64,000 nt of DNA from the NCBI GenBank assembly GCA_965228065.1, contig OZ245788.1:3348001-3412000 (forward strand), read 5' to 3'. The notes under the pieces were generated by a model. That model had not been told where the DNA came from, did not search any database, and saw only the letters and a list, made by a program, of their open reading frames with translations. Shown in pieces: positions 26,835-35,294 of the stretch (position 1 is its first letter; every line of letters begins with the position of its first letter). A program made the translations under genes and the position numbers. The DNA comes from Sphingobium_A sp965228065. GTDB taxonomy: Bacteria; Pseudomonadota; Alphaproteobacteria; Sphingomonadales; Sphingomonadaceae.

Positions 26835-27785
26835 ATGCGAGCCGCAGTGGTAGACGCGCTCAACACCACACCCTATTTCACCGACGCGCCGGAGCCGGTC
26901 GAGATTGGCGGCGCCGTGCGGATCAAGGTGCAGTGGGCGGGTCTCCAGCCAACCGACGTCCTGCGCGTTCGGGGAACTTACAAGAGTCCGGTCTTTCCCT
27001 ACATCATCGGCGGCGAGGGGGTGGGGCTGCTCGAAGACGGCCGGCGCGTCTACTTCGGCCATTCGGTGCCGCAGCAAGGGGCGATGTCTGAAATCACGGT
27101 CGTGCCAGAGGCGGAGGTCTGGCCGATCCCCGACGAGGCCGACGCGCGGCAGGTCATCGCTCTGGCGCTTGCGGGTCTCGGAGCATTGATCCCGCTCGAG
27201 GAAGCGCAGATCCGGCCGGGCGAGCGGGTGCTCATCCTGGGCGCGACTGGGCCGGTCGGGCAGATCGGCGCGCTGGCTGCGCGGCAGTTGGGTGCCGGGA
27301 TGGTGATCGGTGCCGCGCGTTCGCTGGACGCGCTCGAGCGGATGAAGGATCGCGGGATTCTCGATGCCATCGTACAGCTGGGACAGGGCGACGATGATGC
27401 TGCGCTCGCGGCCAAGAGGGGGGAGCGCGGTTACGACGTGGTGCTCGATCCGCTGTTCGGCGCTCCGGCGGAGTCTGCGATGCGATCTGTTGCAGAAGGT
27501 GGGCGGCTGATGAGCATCGGTACGCGCGCGGGACGCACGATGACCCTCACGCTCACCGAGCTGCGCCGTCGTCATCATCACGGCGTCGATACCGGCGAAC
27601 TGATCCGCCCGGCAGCGGAGCGGCAGGCCGCGTTCGAACGGCTGCTCGCCTATGCCAAGGCAGGAAACTGGTCGATCGATACCGTTGCCTACGATCTGGA
27701 GGAGATACAGGCGGCATGGGAGACGCAGTCCGGCAGCCCGCATGCCAAAATAGTCATCAAGGTATCCGATGAGCATCGCGCCTGA
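26835..27785 (+). CDS. Zinc-free MDR oxidoreductase (quinone reductase-like)
   Basis: A 316-residue medium-chain dehydrogenase/reductase. The GroES-like N-terminal half is followed by the cofactor motif ILGATGPVGQIGALAARQLG (about residues 134-153). The structural and catalytic cysteines of zinc alcohol dehydrogenases are absent, so it is probably an enoyl or quinone reductase using NADPH. The last 17 bp overlap the start of the downstream kinase-like gene, indicating one operon 25907-28887. Confidence 0.78.
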   Translation: MRAAVVDALNTTPYFTDAPEPVEIGGAVRIKVQWAGLQPTDVLRVRGTYKSPVFPYIIGGEGVGLLEDGRRVYFGHSVPQQGAMSEITVVPEAEVWPIPDEADARQVIALALAGLGALIPLEEAQIRPGERVLILGATGPVGQIGALAARQLGAGMVIGAARSLDALERMKDRGILDAIVQLGQGDDDAALAAKRGERGYDVVLDPLFGAPAESAMRSVAEGGRLMSIGTRAGRTMTLTLTELRRRHHHGVDTGELIRPAAERQAAFERLLAYAKAGNWSIDTVAYDLEEIQAAWETQSGSPHAKIVIKVSDEHRA

Positions 27786-28887
27786 ACGGGTCGCCCGCCT
27801 TGCCGCCTGGCTTCGCGGCCAGCCGGCATTCGGCCCGCAATGCGAAATCCTGTCGCTCGAGCCGCTCGCCGGCGGACAGTCCAGCGAGTTGCTCAAGCTC
27901 GTCTCTCGGTCATCGCCCAACGCGACGGACGCCGCTTACGTCATTCGCTTCGAACAGCGCGGCAAGCAGCTTTTCCTCAAACCGGACATCGTTCGCGAGT
28001 ATCGGGTGATCGATGGGGTGGCAAAGCACAGCAGCGTGCCCGTCGCACCCATGATGTGCGTGGAGGCGAGTGGTTCGGTGCTGGACGCGCCTTTTCTCAT
28101 CATGCAGCATGTCGATGGCCGCTCACCGCTCGGCCGCCCGTCCATGCATGCGCAGGGATTGCTGACCGAACTTACCGCCGAACAGCGGCGGACGCTCGCG
28201 TTCAACGGGCTCGACGCAGTTGCCGGGATACATGCGATCGACTGGCGATGTTCGCACGATTTCCTGGTGGCGGATGGCGAGAGCGGCGCCGGTATCGACC
28301 GGCATCTGCGTCAGCTGGCGGAGTGGTATGCCTGGGCGGCGAGACGGCGGCCGTTTCCAATCACCGATAAGGCGCTCGATTATCTTTTGCGCGCGCGCGG
28401 GGCGCTGCGCGACGATGACGACGTGCTGTTGTGGGGGGATGCCCGCCCGGGCAATATCCTCTTTGCACCGGATCAATCGATCGCGGCGGTTCTGGATTGG
28501 GAAGGGGCATTTACCGGTCCGCGCGCGCTGGACCTCGGCTATTGGCTCATGATGGACAATTTCCATGCGGAGATGATCGGCATCGACCGCTCGAGCGGCT
28601 GGCCGGACGAGCGCGAGGTGGTCGAGCATTATCGCCAGATCAGCGGCCACGAGGTGCATGATCTCGATTACTACATCGTGCTCGGCGCCTTCTTTATCGC
28701 CACGACCCTGATCCGGGCGACAGACATCAGCGTCGAAAGCGCGCGATTGCCGGCAGAAACGCGGATGGCGCATGCCAACACCGCTACACAGATCATCGCC
28801 GAACGGCTTGGGCTTGCCGTGCCGCCGCTGTCCCCCGACTTCGTCGCACACCGTGGCCTGCCCGTCGGGTTTAGTGGTCGCAGCTAG
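27769..28887 (+). CDS. APH-fold phosphotransferase (ACAD10/LvaA-like kinase)
   Basis: Aminoglycoside-phosphotransferase fold, 372 residues. The catalytic loop is LLWGDARPGNILF (near residues 221-233) and the metal-binding Asp follows in VLDWEGAFTG, then DLGYW. Relatives in acyl-CoA pathways, namely the kinase domain of ACAD10/ACAD11 and bacterial LvaA of levulinate catabolism, phosphorylate 4-hydroxyacyl-CoA so that the hydroxyl can be eliminated or moved. With reductase genes in the same operon and acyl-CoA genes on both sides, the same role is likely here. Antibiotic resistance is an unlikely reading of the match. Confidence 0.8.
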   Translation: MSIAPERVARLAAWLRGQPAFGPQCEILSLEPLAGGQSSELLKLVSRSSPNATDAAYVIRFEQRGKQLFLKPDIVREYRVIDGVAKHSSVPVAPMMCVEASGSVLDAPFLIMQHVDGRSPLGRPSMHAQGLLTELTAEQRRTLAFNGLDAVAGIHAIDWRCSHDFLVADGESGAGIDRHLRQLAEWYAWAARRRPFPITDKALDYLLRARGALRDDDDVLLWGDARPGNILFAPDQSIAAVLDWEGAFTGPRALDLGYWLMMDNFHAEMIGIDRSSGWPDEREVVEHYRQISGHEVHDLDYYIVLGAFFIATTLIRATDISVESARLPAETRMAHANTATQIIAERLGLAVPPLSPDFVAHRGLPVGFSGRS

Positions 28888-28926
28888 AGTGATTTCGTAG
28901 CGTTGGAATGACCTACCGGCTCGACT

Positions 28927-29319
28927 TCAGTCCTCGCCCGATTGATAGCGGCTGACCTCGATCAGGTTGCCGTCGGGATCGCGAAAATAAACTGAGATCA
29001 TCGGCCCGATCGCGCCGGTGCGCGCTATCGGACCTTTCTCAATCGGCACTCCGCACCGTTCTAGATGTTCCATGACACTCTCCAACGGCTCGAGTGTGAT
29101 CAGGCAGAAGTCGGCAGCGCCAGGGGTCGGCCGTTGCGCCTTGGGATCGAAGGTTCGGTCGGCCTGATGCACGTTGATCTTCTGGCGGCCGAAGCGGAGC
29201 GATGTTGGCTTGCCGTCAGGCGAATGCCGCTCGAAACCGAGCAAGCGCTGATAGAAATCGCATGTCGCATCGATCGAGGCGACAGTGAGCACGAAGTGAT
29301 CGATCCTGTCGATTTTCAT
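28927..29319 (-). CDS. VOC-family protein (glyoxalase/dioxygenase fold)
   Basis: A single-domain 130-residue vicinal-oxygen-chelate protein. It begins KIDRIDHFVLTVASIDATCDFY with a probable metal-ligand His8 and ends VYFRDPDGNLIEVSRY with the matching Glu. VOC enzymes include glyoxalases, epimerases and extradiol dioxygenases; this short form is close to unassigned STM3117-like proteins. It is the last gene of the operon from 34266, overlapping the DUF35 gene by four bases, so it probably acts on a product of the aldolase step, for example as a methylmalonyl-CoA-epimerase-like isomerase. That specific role is speculation. Confidence 0.8.
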   Translation of the reverse strand: MKIDRIDHFVLTVASIDATCDFYQRLLGFERHSPDGKPTSLRFGRQKINVHQADRTFDPKAQRPTPGAADFCLITLEPLESVMEHLERCGVPIEKGPIARTGAIGPMISVYFRDPDGNLIEVSRYQSGED

Positions 29320-29720
29320 TCAGATGGAAGGATGGTCAGGCGGAAGGCGGCGAAGCCGCGACTCCCGGCGTGCTGCCGATCGAAGGTCACAGCGGCGTCC
29401 ACGGCGAACGGCCCATTTCCGAGCAGTGGCGCGAATAACCGGGGACCTTCTTCGAGCTCGACGATACCGCCGCAGAAGGGCAGGTGGTCGGCGAAGGCAG
29501 GGTGATGCGCGATATGCGTGCGCGTGAAGCTGTAGATCGTGCCACTGCCACTGGCAGTTTCGGACGAGAAGTCGGCGCCGCCGCAGGCATCGCAGACCAG
29601 CACGGCAAGATGCGCCGTACCGCATTGCCGGCATCGCAGGACATCGAGGCGGCCCTCGTCCAATGAGGTGAAGAAATGAGCCGATGCGGGATCGGGATCG
29701 GGAATCGGCTGTAACGTCAT
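29316..29720 (-). CDS. DUF35 / zinc-ribbon OB-fold protein (second copy)
   Basis: A 134-residue protein with a zinc ribbon CRQCGTAHLAVLVCDACG (about residues 30-47) and an OB-fold (GSGTIYSFTRTHIAHHPAF). Start ATG 29720 overlaps the thiolase-fold stop (ATGA); an ATG two codons earlier is also possible. Immediate coupling to the cysteine-less thiolase gene is the arrangement of the Ltp2-ChsH2-type aldolase complex, making a physical complex likely. It is not a recent duplicate of the 9069 copy: ribbon spacing is alike but the rest differs. Confidence 0.85.
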   Translation of the reverse strand: MTLQPIPDPDPASAHFFTSLDEGRLDVLRCRQCGTAHLAVLVCDACGGADFSSETASGSGTIYSFTRTHIAHHPAFADHLPFCGGIVELEEGPRLFAPLLGNGPFAVDAAVTFDRQHAGSRGFAAFRLTILPSE

Positions 29721-30898
29721 GGCCATTGCTTCGCGGACCCAAGGATCATCCCGGCATGATAATCCAGCCGCCCTCCTTCGTTCGTCACCAGGATCGTTCC
29801 GGCACGCGCGCATTGTCGCTCACCGGCGGTGCCCCGCGCCTGAAGAACGGCTTCGGCCACTGGCGTCATGCCCTGGAGATAAAAGCCCGAGAGGTGGCCG
29901 CCGCCAGTGTTGATCGGGAGGCCCTTTCCACCGGGCACAGCAGCACTTTCAGCATAGGCATTGCGTGCTTCGCCGGGCGGGTAGAAGCCATAGGCTTCCA
30001 AGGCGAGTAGCGGCATGATGCTGAACGCGTCGTAGAATTCGCAGATGTCGATATCGGCCGGCGACAGCCCGGTCGTCCCGAACATCGCTGGTGCGGCAAT
30101 CTTGCCGCCATGAGTTAGGGCGCGGTCGAACCCGTGTCGTTCAGGCGTGCCCGGATGCCCTTCGGCATAAGCGAGGATAGGCACGGCGGGCTGCGCGCCG
30201 TCGGCAGCCCGCGCAGTGTTGGTCACAATCACCGCAATAGCGCCATTGACCGGCGCGGCGCAGTCGAACAGGCGGAGCGGATCGGCAATATAGCGTGAGG
30301 AGAAATAGTCTTCTCTCGTCAATGGCTTGCGGTATGTCGCATCGGGATTCAGACCGGCCCAGATGCGGGATGTGATTGCCACGTCGGCGAGCACCTCTTC
30401 GCCCAGCCCGTAGAGCGCGAGATAGCGCTGAGCGCTGAGCGCATGCACGGCCGCGCCGCCGAACAGACCAGCGGTGTAGCGAAGACCTTCCATTCCGGAC
30501 CCGGTTTTTTGCCGGCCAAAGGCGGTGCGCATTTGCGTGCCCGGCGTCATCGGAGCATCGGCGAAGATGCACGCCACGCTGTTCGCCATCCCCGCCGAGA
30601 CTGCCAGCGCAGCGGTTTGGATGGCGGCGAGCGCGCTGGCGCCTTCGCACAACACGATCCGGTTGAGCTTGAGATCGCGCAGGCCCAGCGCGCGCTGCAG
30701 ATCCAGTCCCAGCACGGCATCGCTCGCGCCGCCGGAACGGCACACCACCAACCCGTCCAAGCCGGCCGTGCCGAGTCCTGCATCCTCTGCCGCTGCGATT
30801 ACCGCGCAGCGAGCAAGTTCTGCGGCGGAACGCGTGTCCGTCCGCGTCAGGCCGGCCTGACCGAGGCCGATGATCGCTGCGTCGAGCCGGGGGTTCAC
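29717..30898 (-). CDS. Thiolase-fold acyl-CoA retro-aldolase candidate (second copy)
   Basis: A 393-residue thiolase-superfamily protein that starts with GTG at 30898. At the position of the thiolase cysteine the sequence reads EGASALAA, so the nucleophile is again missing. ICEFYDAFSIMPL carries the Tyr-Asp-Ala-Phe segment also present in the first copy, and GGGHLSGFYLQG and NEGGRLDYHAG form the C-terminal active-site region. It lies between the Rieske beta gene and its DUF35 partner in one operon, so the substrate is probably a hydroxylated acyl-CoA made by the Rieske enzyme, cleaved by retro-aldol chemistry. A true thiolase seems unlikely without the cysteine. Confidence 0.8.
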   Translation of the reverse strand: MNPRLDAAIIGLGQAGLTRTDTRSAAELARCAVIAAAEDAGLGTAGLDGLVVCRSGGASDAVLGLDLQRALGLRDLKLNRIVLCEGASALAAIQTAALAVSAGMANSVACIFADAPMTPGTQMRTAFGRQKTGSGMEGLRYTAGLFGGAAVHALSAQRYLALYGLGEEVLADVAITSRIWAGLNPDATYRKPLTREDYFSSRYIADPLRLFDCAAPVNGAIAVIVTNTARAADGAQPAVPILAYAEGHPGTPERHGFDRALTHGGKIAAPAMFGTTGLSPADIDICEFYDAFSIMPLLALEAYGFYPPGEARNAYAESAAVPGGKGLPINTGGGHLSGFYLQGMTPVAEAVLQARGTAGERQCARAGTILVTNEGGRLDYHAGMILGSAKQWP

Positions 30899-30902
30899 AA
30901 TG

Positions 30903-31406
30903 TCAGACGAGGAATGCGAGATTGCCGATGGCTTGCTCGCAATTGACCAGATTGACGATCTTGCGCTTGATCCGAAAGCTTACCTCGGACGTCTCGAGCA
31001 GATGGGTGGTGCGTCCCGCCCAGGTGGTCATCACGGCGCGGCGCGATTCGATCAGCAAGAAGTTCGACTCGACGCTTATCCCGTCGTCAGTTTCGTTGAT
31101 CTCGATGTTGGAGATCAGGCGTCGCAGGCGCGAATGCGGCGCCTGCGAGTGACGGACGCCGGTGTTGAGCTGCCGGATCCGGCTCGCGAGGCGCGAGCGA
31201 TTGTCATAGATGTACGAGACCTCCCGGCTCGGATCCGCACCCTCGCGCATCGGCACCCAGTAGAGGACATCCTCGACCGCCCATAACGCTTCCCAATCGT
31301 CATAGTGGTGCTCGTCCTGCAGTCGCGCTTCGAGGTACAGAAATTGTTCGACCGCCTTGGGATCGACGCCGACGGCCGGGGCCGTTTCAAGGAGGGAAAT
31401 GGTCAA
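30903..31406 (-). CDS. Aromatic-ring-hydroxylating dioxygenase beta subunit
   Basis: Small (beta) subunit of a Rieske alpha3-beta3 dioxygenase, 167 residues when started at TTG 31406. That codon overlaps the alpha-subunit stop (TTGA) and no ATG lies closer; the longer frame to 31550 is inside the alpha gene. VEQFLYLEARLQDEHHYDDW is the typical N-terminal helix of this family, followed by WVPM, and RSRLASRIRQLNTG is the conserved mid-region. It stabilises the alpha subunit and does not bind iron. Four bases separate it from the aldolase gene. Confidence 0.86.
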   Translation of the reverse strand: MTISLLETAPAVGVDPKAVEQFLYLEARLQDEHHYDDWEALWAVEDVLYWVPMREGADPSREVSYIYDNRSRLASRIRQLNTGVRHSQAPHSRLRRLISNIEINETDDGISVESNFLLIESRRAVMTTWAGRTTHLLETSEVSFRIKRKIVNLVNCEQAIGNLAFLV

Positions 31407-32698
31407 CGCACATTCTCCTGCGATGCAGCCATCACCTCGCGGTAATGGTTCCAGAAACCGCGCTGGCTGGTCTCGTCCATCAGTCCAGCCAGCTTGACGC
31501 CATTGGGCAGCACTTCTTCCCTGCCCAAGCCGCGAGAGAGGATGATCCATTCCGGCTCGAGGTTGGCCACGCCCATTTGAGTGAGCTCGCCGATCTCCGC
31601 ATCATCGGCAATCAGGAAGCCGGCAGGCCCCATCGCCCCTTCGCAGCGGCGCAACGTGCGCGCGTTGAGGTCGTCGGCGCCTTCGAGGAACACGGGGCAG
31701 GTATATTGAATCGACGCGTCGGGGCTGATCGGCTCGATCACCATGATGTTCATCTCCGCCAGCGAGATGTTCGGAAACAACATCGAATGCGGCGGCCCTT
31801 CGATCAGGCGGCGGCGTGCGTCGTCCGGCCCATAGGCGTCATTCATCGACTTGACGTATTTCGGCAGACGGTCCGGATCGATCCCGCCGGTCCAGCGGAA
31901 CATCTGATCTCCGGCAGCGCGATAGTCGCTGGCGTGATCGATATCGGTATGGCCCATGCCGAAGTCGCGGACGCGCGTGGGCGAGGTCGGCTTACGGTCG
32001 CGAACCGTCGCGAAGGTGCGATTGGCGGCAATCAGCGAGCCATGCACCATCGGCGCGTGATAGCCGTCGACCTGGTTCTCGACGATCATCTTCCAGTTCG
32101 ACCGCATCTTGTGCTTCATCCAGCCGGCGGTCAGCTGAATACGCCCGGTGGGGGAGAGGCCGAGCAGTGCGTCGATGAGTTCGGTCGCGTGGCCCAGATG
32201 CTCGCGCAGCGTCAGTGCGTTGGGGATCAGGTTTACGAATATGAACCCGCCATAGCTGTCCATCCGCGCAACGGGCGTCAGCCCGGCATCGGCCTTGCTG
32301 AATTCAGGCGGATAAGCGCCCTCGTCGGGCAGGCCGATCAAACGACCGTCCAGTGCGAATGTCCACGCATGATAGGGGCAGGTGATGCGCGGGCGATTGC
32401 CCGATGCGGTCTGGCAAAGCGTCGCGCCGCGATGCGGACAGCGATTGTAGAAGACACGCGCCTCCCCATCCTTGCCGCGAAGTGCGACGAGCGACTGCGT
32501 ACCGACGCGGCGAACTACGAAGTCACCCTGATTGGGAATCTCGCTATCGTGGGCGACGAAGCTCCAGCCGTGGTGGAAGATCGTCTCCATCTCCTGGGAG
32601 AAGATGCCCGGATCGGTGTAAAGCGAGCCATGAAGCCGCCCATCCTGGACGAGATGGCGATAATCAATACTTGCCGGAATCACGGGTGCGGTCGCCAT
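31403..32698 (-). CDS. Rieske dioxygenase alpha subunit
   Basis: Catalytic subunit of a ring-hydroxylating dioxygenase, 431 residues. CPHRG and CPYHAW supply the 2Fe-2S ligands near residues 87-110. NWKMIVENQVDGYHAPMVH carries the Asp that bridges the subunits and the mononuclear-iron histidines. ATG 32698 overlaps the CoA ligase stop (ATGA); the frame to 32932 is inside the ligase gene. Because a CoA ligase precedes it and an acyl-CoA aldolase follows, its substrate may be an acyl-CoA, which is unusual for this family. No ferredoxin or reductase gene is adjacent. Confidence 0.88.
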   Translation of the reverse strand: MATAPVIPASIDYRHLVQDGRLHGSLYTDPGIFSQEMETIFHHGWSFVAHDSEIPNQGDFVVRRVGTQSLVALRGKDGEARVFYNRCPHRGATLCQTASGNRPRITCPYHAWTFALDGRLIGLPDEGAYPPEFSKADAGLTPVARMDSYGGFIFVNLIPNALTLREHLGHATELIDALLGLSPTGRIQLTAGWMKHKMRSNWKMIVENQVDGYHAPMVHGSLIAANRTFATVRDRKPTSPTRVRDFGMGHTDIDHASDYRAAGDQMFRWTGGIDPDRLPKYVKSMNDAYGPDDARRRLIEGPPHSMLFPNISLAEMNIMVIEPISPDASIQYTCPVFLEGADDLNARTLRRCEGAMGPAGFLIADDAEIGELTQMGVANLEPEWIILSRGLGREEVLPNGVKLAGLMDETSQRGFWNHYREVMAASQENVR

Positions 32699-34266
32699 CA
32701 CGCTGTCTCCTTCTCGATCGCCCAGGGCAATTTGCCTGGCTCCGCGAACATCGTCTGGATCGCGCGCTTGTCGACCTTGTCGGTGTTGCCGCGCGGAAGT
32801 GAGGGGAGGATGGCGATATGCTTGGGCACTTCGAACTTCGACACATTTTCGCGGCAATGGCGGTCGAGTGCCTGAGGCGTCACTTCGGCACCGCCGGTCA
32901 CGGTGACTGCAGCCACGACGGCCTCGCCCCATTGCGGATGCGGCATGCCGAACACCGCGACCTCGCCCACGCCCTTGAACTCCGCCAGCGCGTTTTCGAC
33001 GGCGTTGGGATAGACGTTGAAGCCGCCCGTCACGATCATGTTGTGCTGACGGTCGCCCAGGAACACATAGCCGCGCTCATCCATCCGGCCGAAATCGCCT
33101 GTCTTGAGCCATTTGCCGAAGACCGTCTTCGCATTGAGTTCGGGCAGGTTGAGATAGCCCTGCATCACCGTATCACCACCGATCCAAACCAGGCCAAGTT
33201 CGCCGCGGGGAAGTTCGTTGCCGTCCTCGTCCCGGATTTGGATGTCCGCATGCGGCATCGCTTTGCCGACGGAACGAAGCAGGACGATGTCGCCGTCGAG
33301 GGCCTCTCGGTGTCCGACATCGTCCAGCAGCGCGATGGACCCCGTTGACTCTGATACGCCATAGCGATTGAGGAACTGACAGTTCAGCGTCGCATAGGCA
33401 TCGCGGATCAGCGCCGGGGTCGCGGGCATGGTGCCGTAGCAGACCTGTCGCAGCGAGGAGATGTCCCAGTGGCCGGATTTCACATCATCGACAATACGTC
33501 GCAGCATCGTGGGCACGACCGTCACTGTCGTGATGCGATGTTCTTCGATGAGGTCGAGGAAACGCTCCGCCTGGAAGTTCTCGAGCACTGTGGTCATGCC
33601 CGTGATGATGTTCATGCACATGGTGTTGATGTTGATGCCGGCCGGGTTCGTTACGTAGATGCGGCGATCCTGCTTGGTGTAGCCATTCACCATGTTGTTG
33701 AACACGAGCGAGGTGAGCAGGTTGTGGTGGCTGAGCAGTACACCCTTGGGATTGCCGGTGGTACCTGACGTGTAGCCGATCGCTCCGATCGCATCTTCTT
33801 CGAGCGGCGGCAGGTCGGGTGCCCTTGCCGTTCCGGCGATCAGCTTGTCGTAATCGATCGGCAGGTCATGGGCGCCGCCGAAGCCGATCAGGATGCGTCC
33901 TTCGGCCGCCAATTCGTCAAAATGCTCGGACAGGCTGCTCGCACATTTGGCGTCGATGAAGATCGCGCGTGCATCACAGTCGCGGATGACGTGCATCATC
34001 TCACGCGAAGAGTAGCGCCAATTCAATCCCGCGCGGACCGCGCCAACCTTCATGCAGGCGAACCAGTGTTCGGCGACCTCGATACGATTGTGCGACAGGA
34101 TCGCGGTGCTCACGCCCTTGCCGATGCCGAGGTCCTGCAAGGCGCGGGCGAGATGATTCGACCGATGATGCATCTCGGCCCAACTGCTACGGCGATCGGC
34201 ATCGACATAAGCGATGTCTTCGGGAAACTTCTCGGCACACCGTCGTACGAAGTCTCGGAGAAACAT
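32698..34266 (-). CDS. AMP-dependent acyl-CoA ligase
   Basis: A 522-residue ANL-superfamily enzyme. Motifs are YTSGTTGNPKGVLLSHHN, YGVSESTGSI, WLKTGDFGRMDERGYVFLGD and a C-terminal NTDKVDKRAI with the catalytic Lys. The start at 34266 has GAGGG five bases upstream; the ATG at 34287 lies within that leader. It is the first gene of the operon down to 28927 and is divergent from the HpaI-type aldolase, with about 240 bp between them holding two dyads. It probably activates the acid that the downstream Rieske enzyme hydroxylates. Confidence 0.87.
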   Translation of the reverse strand: MFLRDFVRRCAEKFPEDIAYVDADRRSSWAEMHHRSNHLARALQDLGIGKGVSTAILSHNRIEVAEHWFACMKVGAVRAGLNWRYSSREMMHVIRDCDARAIFIDAKCASSLSEHFDELAAEGRILIGFGGAHDLPIDYDKLIAGTARAPDLPPLEEDAIGAIGYTSGTTGNPKGVLLSHHNLLTSLVFNNMVNGYTKQDRRIYVTNPAGININTMCMNIITGMTTVLENFQAERFLDLIEEHRITTVTVVPTMLRRIVDDVKSGHWDISSLRQVCYGTMPATPALIRDAYATLNCQFLNRYGVSESTGSIALLDDVGHREALDGDIVLLRSVGKAMPHADIQIRDEDGNELPRGELGLVWIGGDTVMQGYLNLPELNAKTVFGKWLKTGDFGRMDERGYVFLGDRQHNMIVTGGFNVYPNAVENALAEFKGVGEVAVFGMPHPQWGEAVVAAVTVTGGAEVTPQALDRHCRENVSKFEVPKHIAILPSLPRGNTDKVDKRAIQTMFAEPGKLPWAIEKETA

Positions 34267-34339
34267 TACGGCCCTCTTTCGCATCAATGCATGTGGTTGT
34301 CCCGTGTCCGATTAGGCGTTTCGTTCGCTATCCTGCTAG

Positions 34340-34376
34340 CTTGCAGATGCTTTGCAAGTCATTGGCGTTTCCAATG
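34340..34376. promoter_or_regulatory. Two adjacent dyads in a divergent promoter
   Basis: CTTGCA-N7-TGCAAG at 34340-34358 is followed two bases later by CATTGG-N5-CCAATG at 34360-34376. Both are perfect six-base dyads and lie between the CoA ligase start (34266) and the aldolase start (34506). The pair looks like operator sequence for a dimeric regulator controlling both directions. The regulator is not identifiable; no regulatory gene is adjacent. Confidence 0.5.
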
Positions 34377-34505
34377 GGTTTCCCCCGAAAAGGGGTAGGG
34401 GCTTGGCAATTTCAGCGATACCCCGATCGAGCGATGGGATTTCGCTATCGCTTGGATCGGCTTTTTCCGCTGGCGCGCTTGCCGGCCGGGAGAGATGAAA
34501 GGCCG

Positions 34506-35294
34506 ATGAGCAATAATTTCAAACAGGCGCTTCGGGAAAAGCGCGCGCAGATCGGCTTTTGGCAAGGACTAGGCAGCCCCTATTCGGCCGAGATCTGCGG
34601 TGGAGCCGGCTTCGACTGGCTGCTGTTCGATGGCGAGCACAGCCCGACGGACATTCCCATTTTGTTGACTCAACTGCAGGCGGTAAGCGCGACGAGTGCG
34701 CATGCCGTTGGCCGCCCCCCTGTGGGCGCGCCCTGGCTGATCAAGCAATATCTTGACCTGGGTTTTCAGACATTGCTGATTCCGATGGTCAACAATGCGG
34801 ATGAAGCCGCGGAGCTCGTTCGTGCATGTCGCTATCCGCCCGTCGGCGTCAGGGGCGTGGCCACGAGCCGCGCTTCGCGCTGGGGGCGGGACCGCAGCTA
34901 TCTCGCGACAGCCGACGACGATATCTGCCTGTTGGTACAGGTCGAAACGCGCGAGGCGATAGATGGAGTCGCGGCGATCGCGGCAGTCGACGGCGTCGAC
35001 GGCGTGTTTATTGGCCCGAGTGACCTGTCCGCCTCGCTTGGCCATCGCGGCCAGCCGGCCCATCCGGAAGTGGTGGAGAGGATCGAGGACGCGATTTCGA
35101 TCATTCTCGCAGCGGGAAAGGCGCCTGGTATCCTGAGTGCTGATATCCCGACGGCTCGGCGTTATCTCGAACTCGGTTGTTTGTTCGTCGCGGTTGGCAC
35201 GGACATGGGACTGATGGTTCGCGCGACGGACGCGTTGGCGGCGGAGTTCGGGCGAGGGAGAGGTGTACCGCCTCAGCCGGCGGGAACCTATTGA
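34506..35294 (+). CDS. HpcH/HpaI-family aldolase
   Basis: Class II metal-dependent aldolase of 262 residues, predicted to cleave 4-hydroxy-2-oxo acids, the usual last step of meta-cleavage pathways, to pyruvate plus an aldehyde. DWLLFDGEHSPTD (residues about 37-49) provides the catalytic region; VQVETREAIDGVAAIAAVDG has the metal-ligand Glu and DGVFIGPSDLSASLG the matching Asp. ATG 34506 lies after a GGAGAG-containing stretch; the frame reaches 34287 but those residues are non-family. It could replace MhpE for the mhp-like module at the left end. It overlaps the convergent MFS stop by 7 bp. Confidence 0.86.
   Translation: MSNNFKQALREKRAQIGFWQGLGSPYSAEICGGAGFDWLLFDGEHSPTDIPILLTQLQAVSATSAHAVGRPPVGAPWLIKQYLDLGFQTLLIPMVNNADEAAELVRACRYPPVGVRGVATSRASRWGRDRSYLATADDDICLLVQVETREAIDGVAAIAAVDGVDGVFIGPSDLSASLGHRGQPAHPEVVERIEDAISIILAAGKAPGILSADIPTARRYLELGCLFVAVGTDMGLMVRATDALAAEFGRGRGVPPQPAGTY

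Noticed and set aside
27769..28887. Call as an aminoglycoside resistance gene
   Set aside because: The APH fold is shared by many kinases and the gene is embedded in an acyl-CoA operon.
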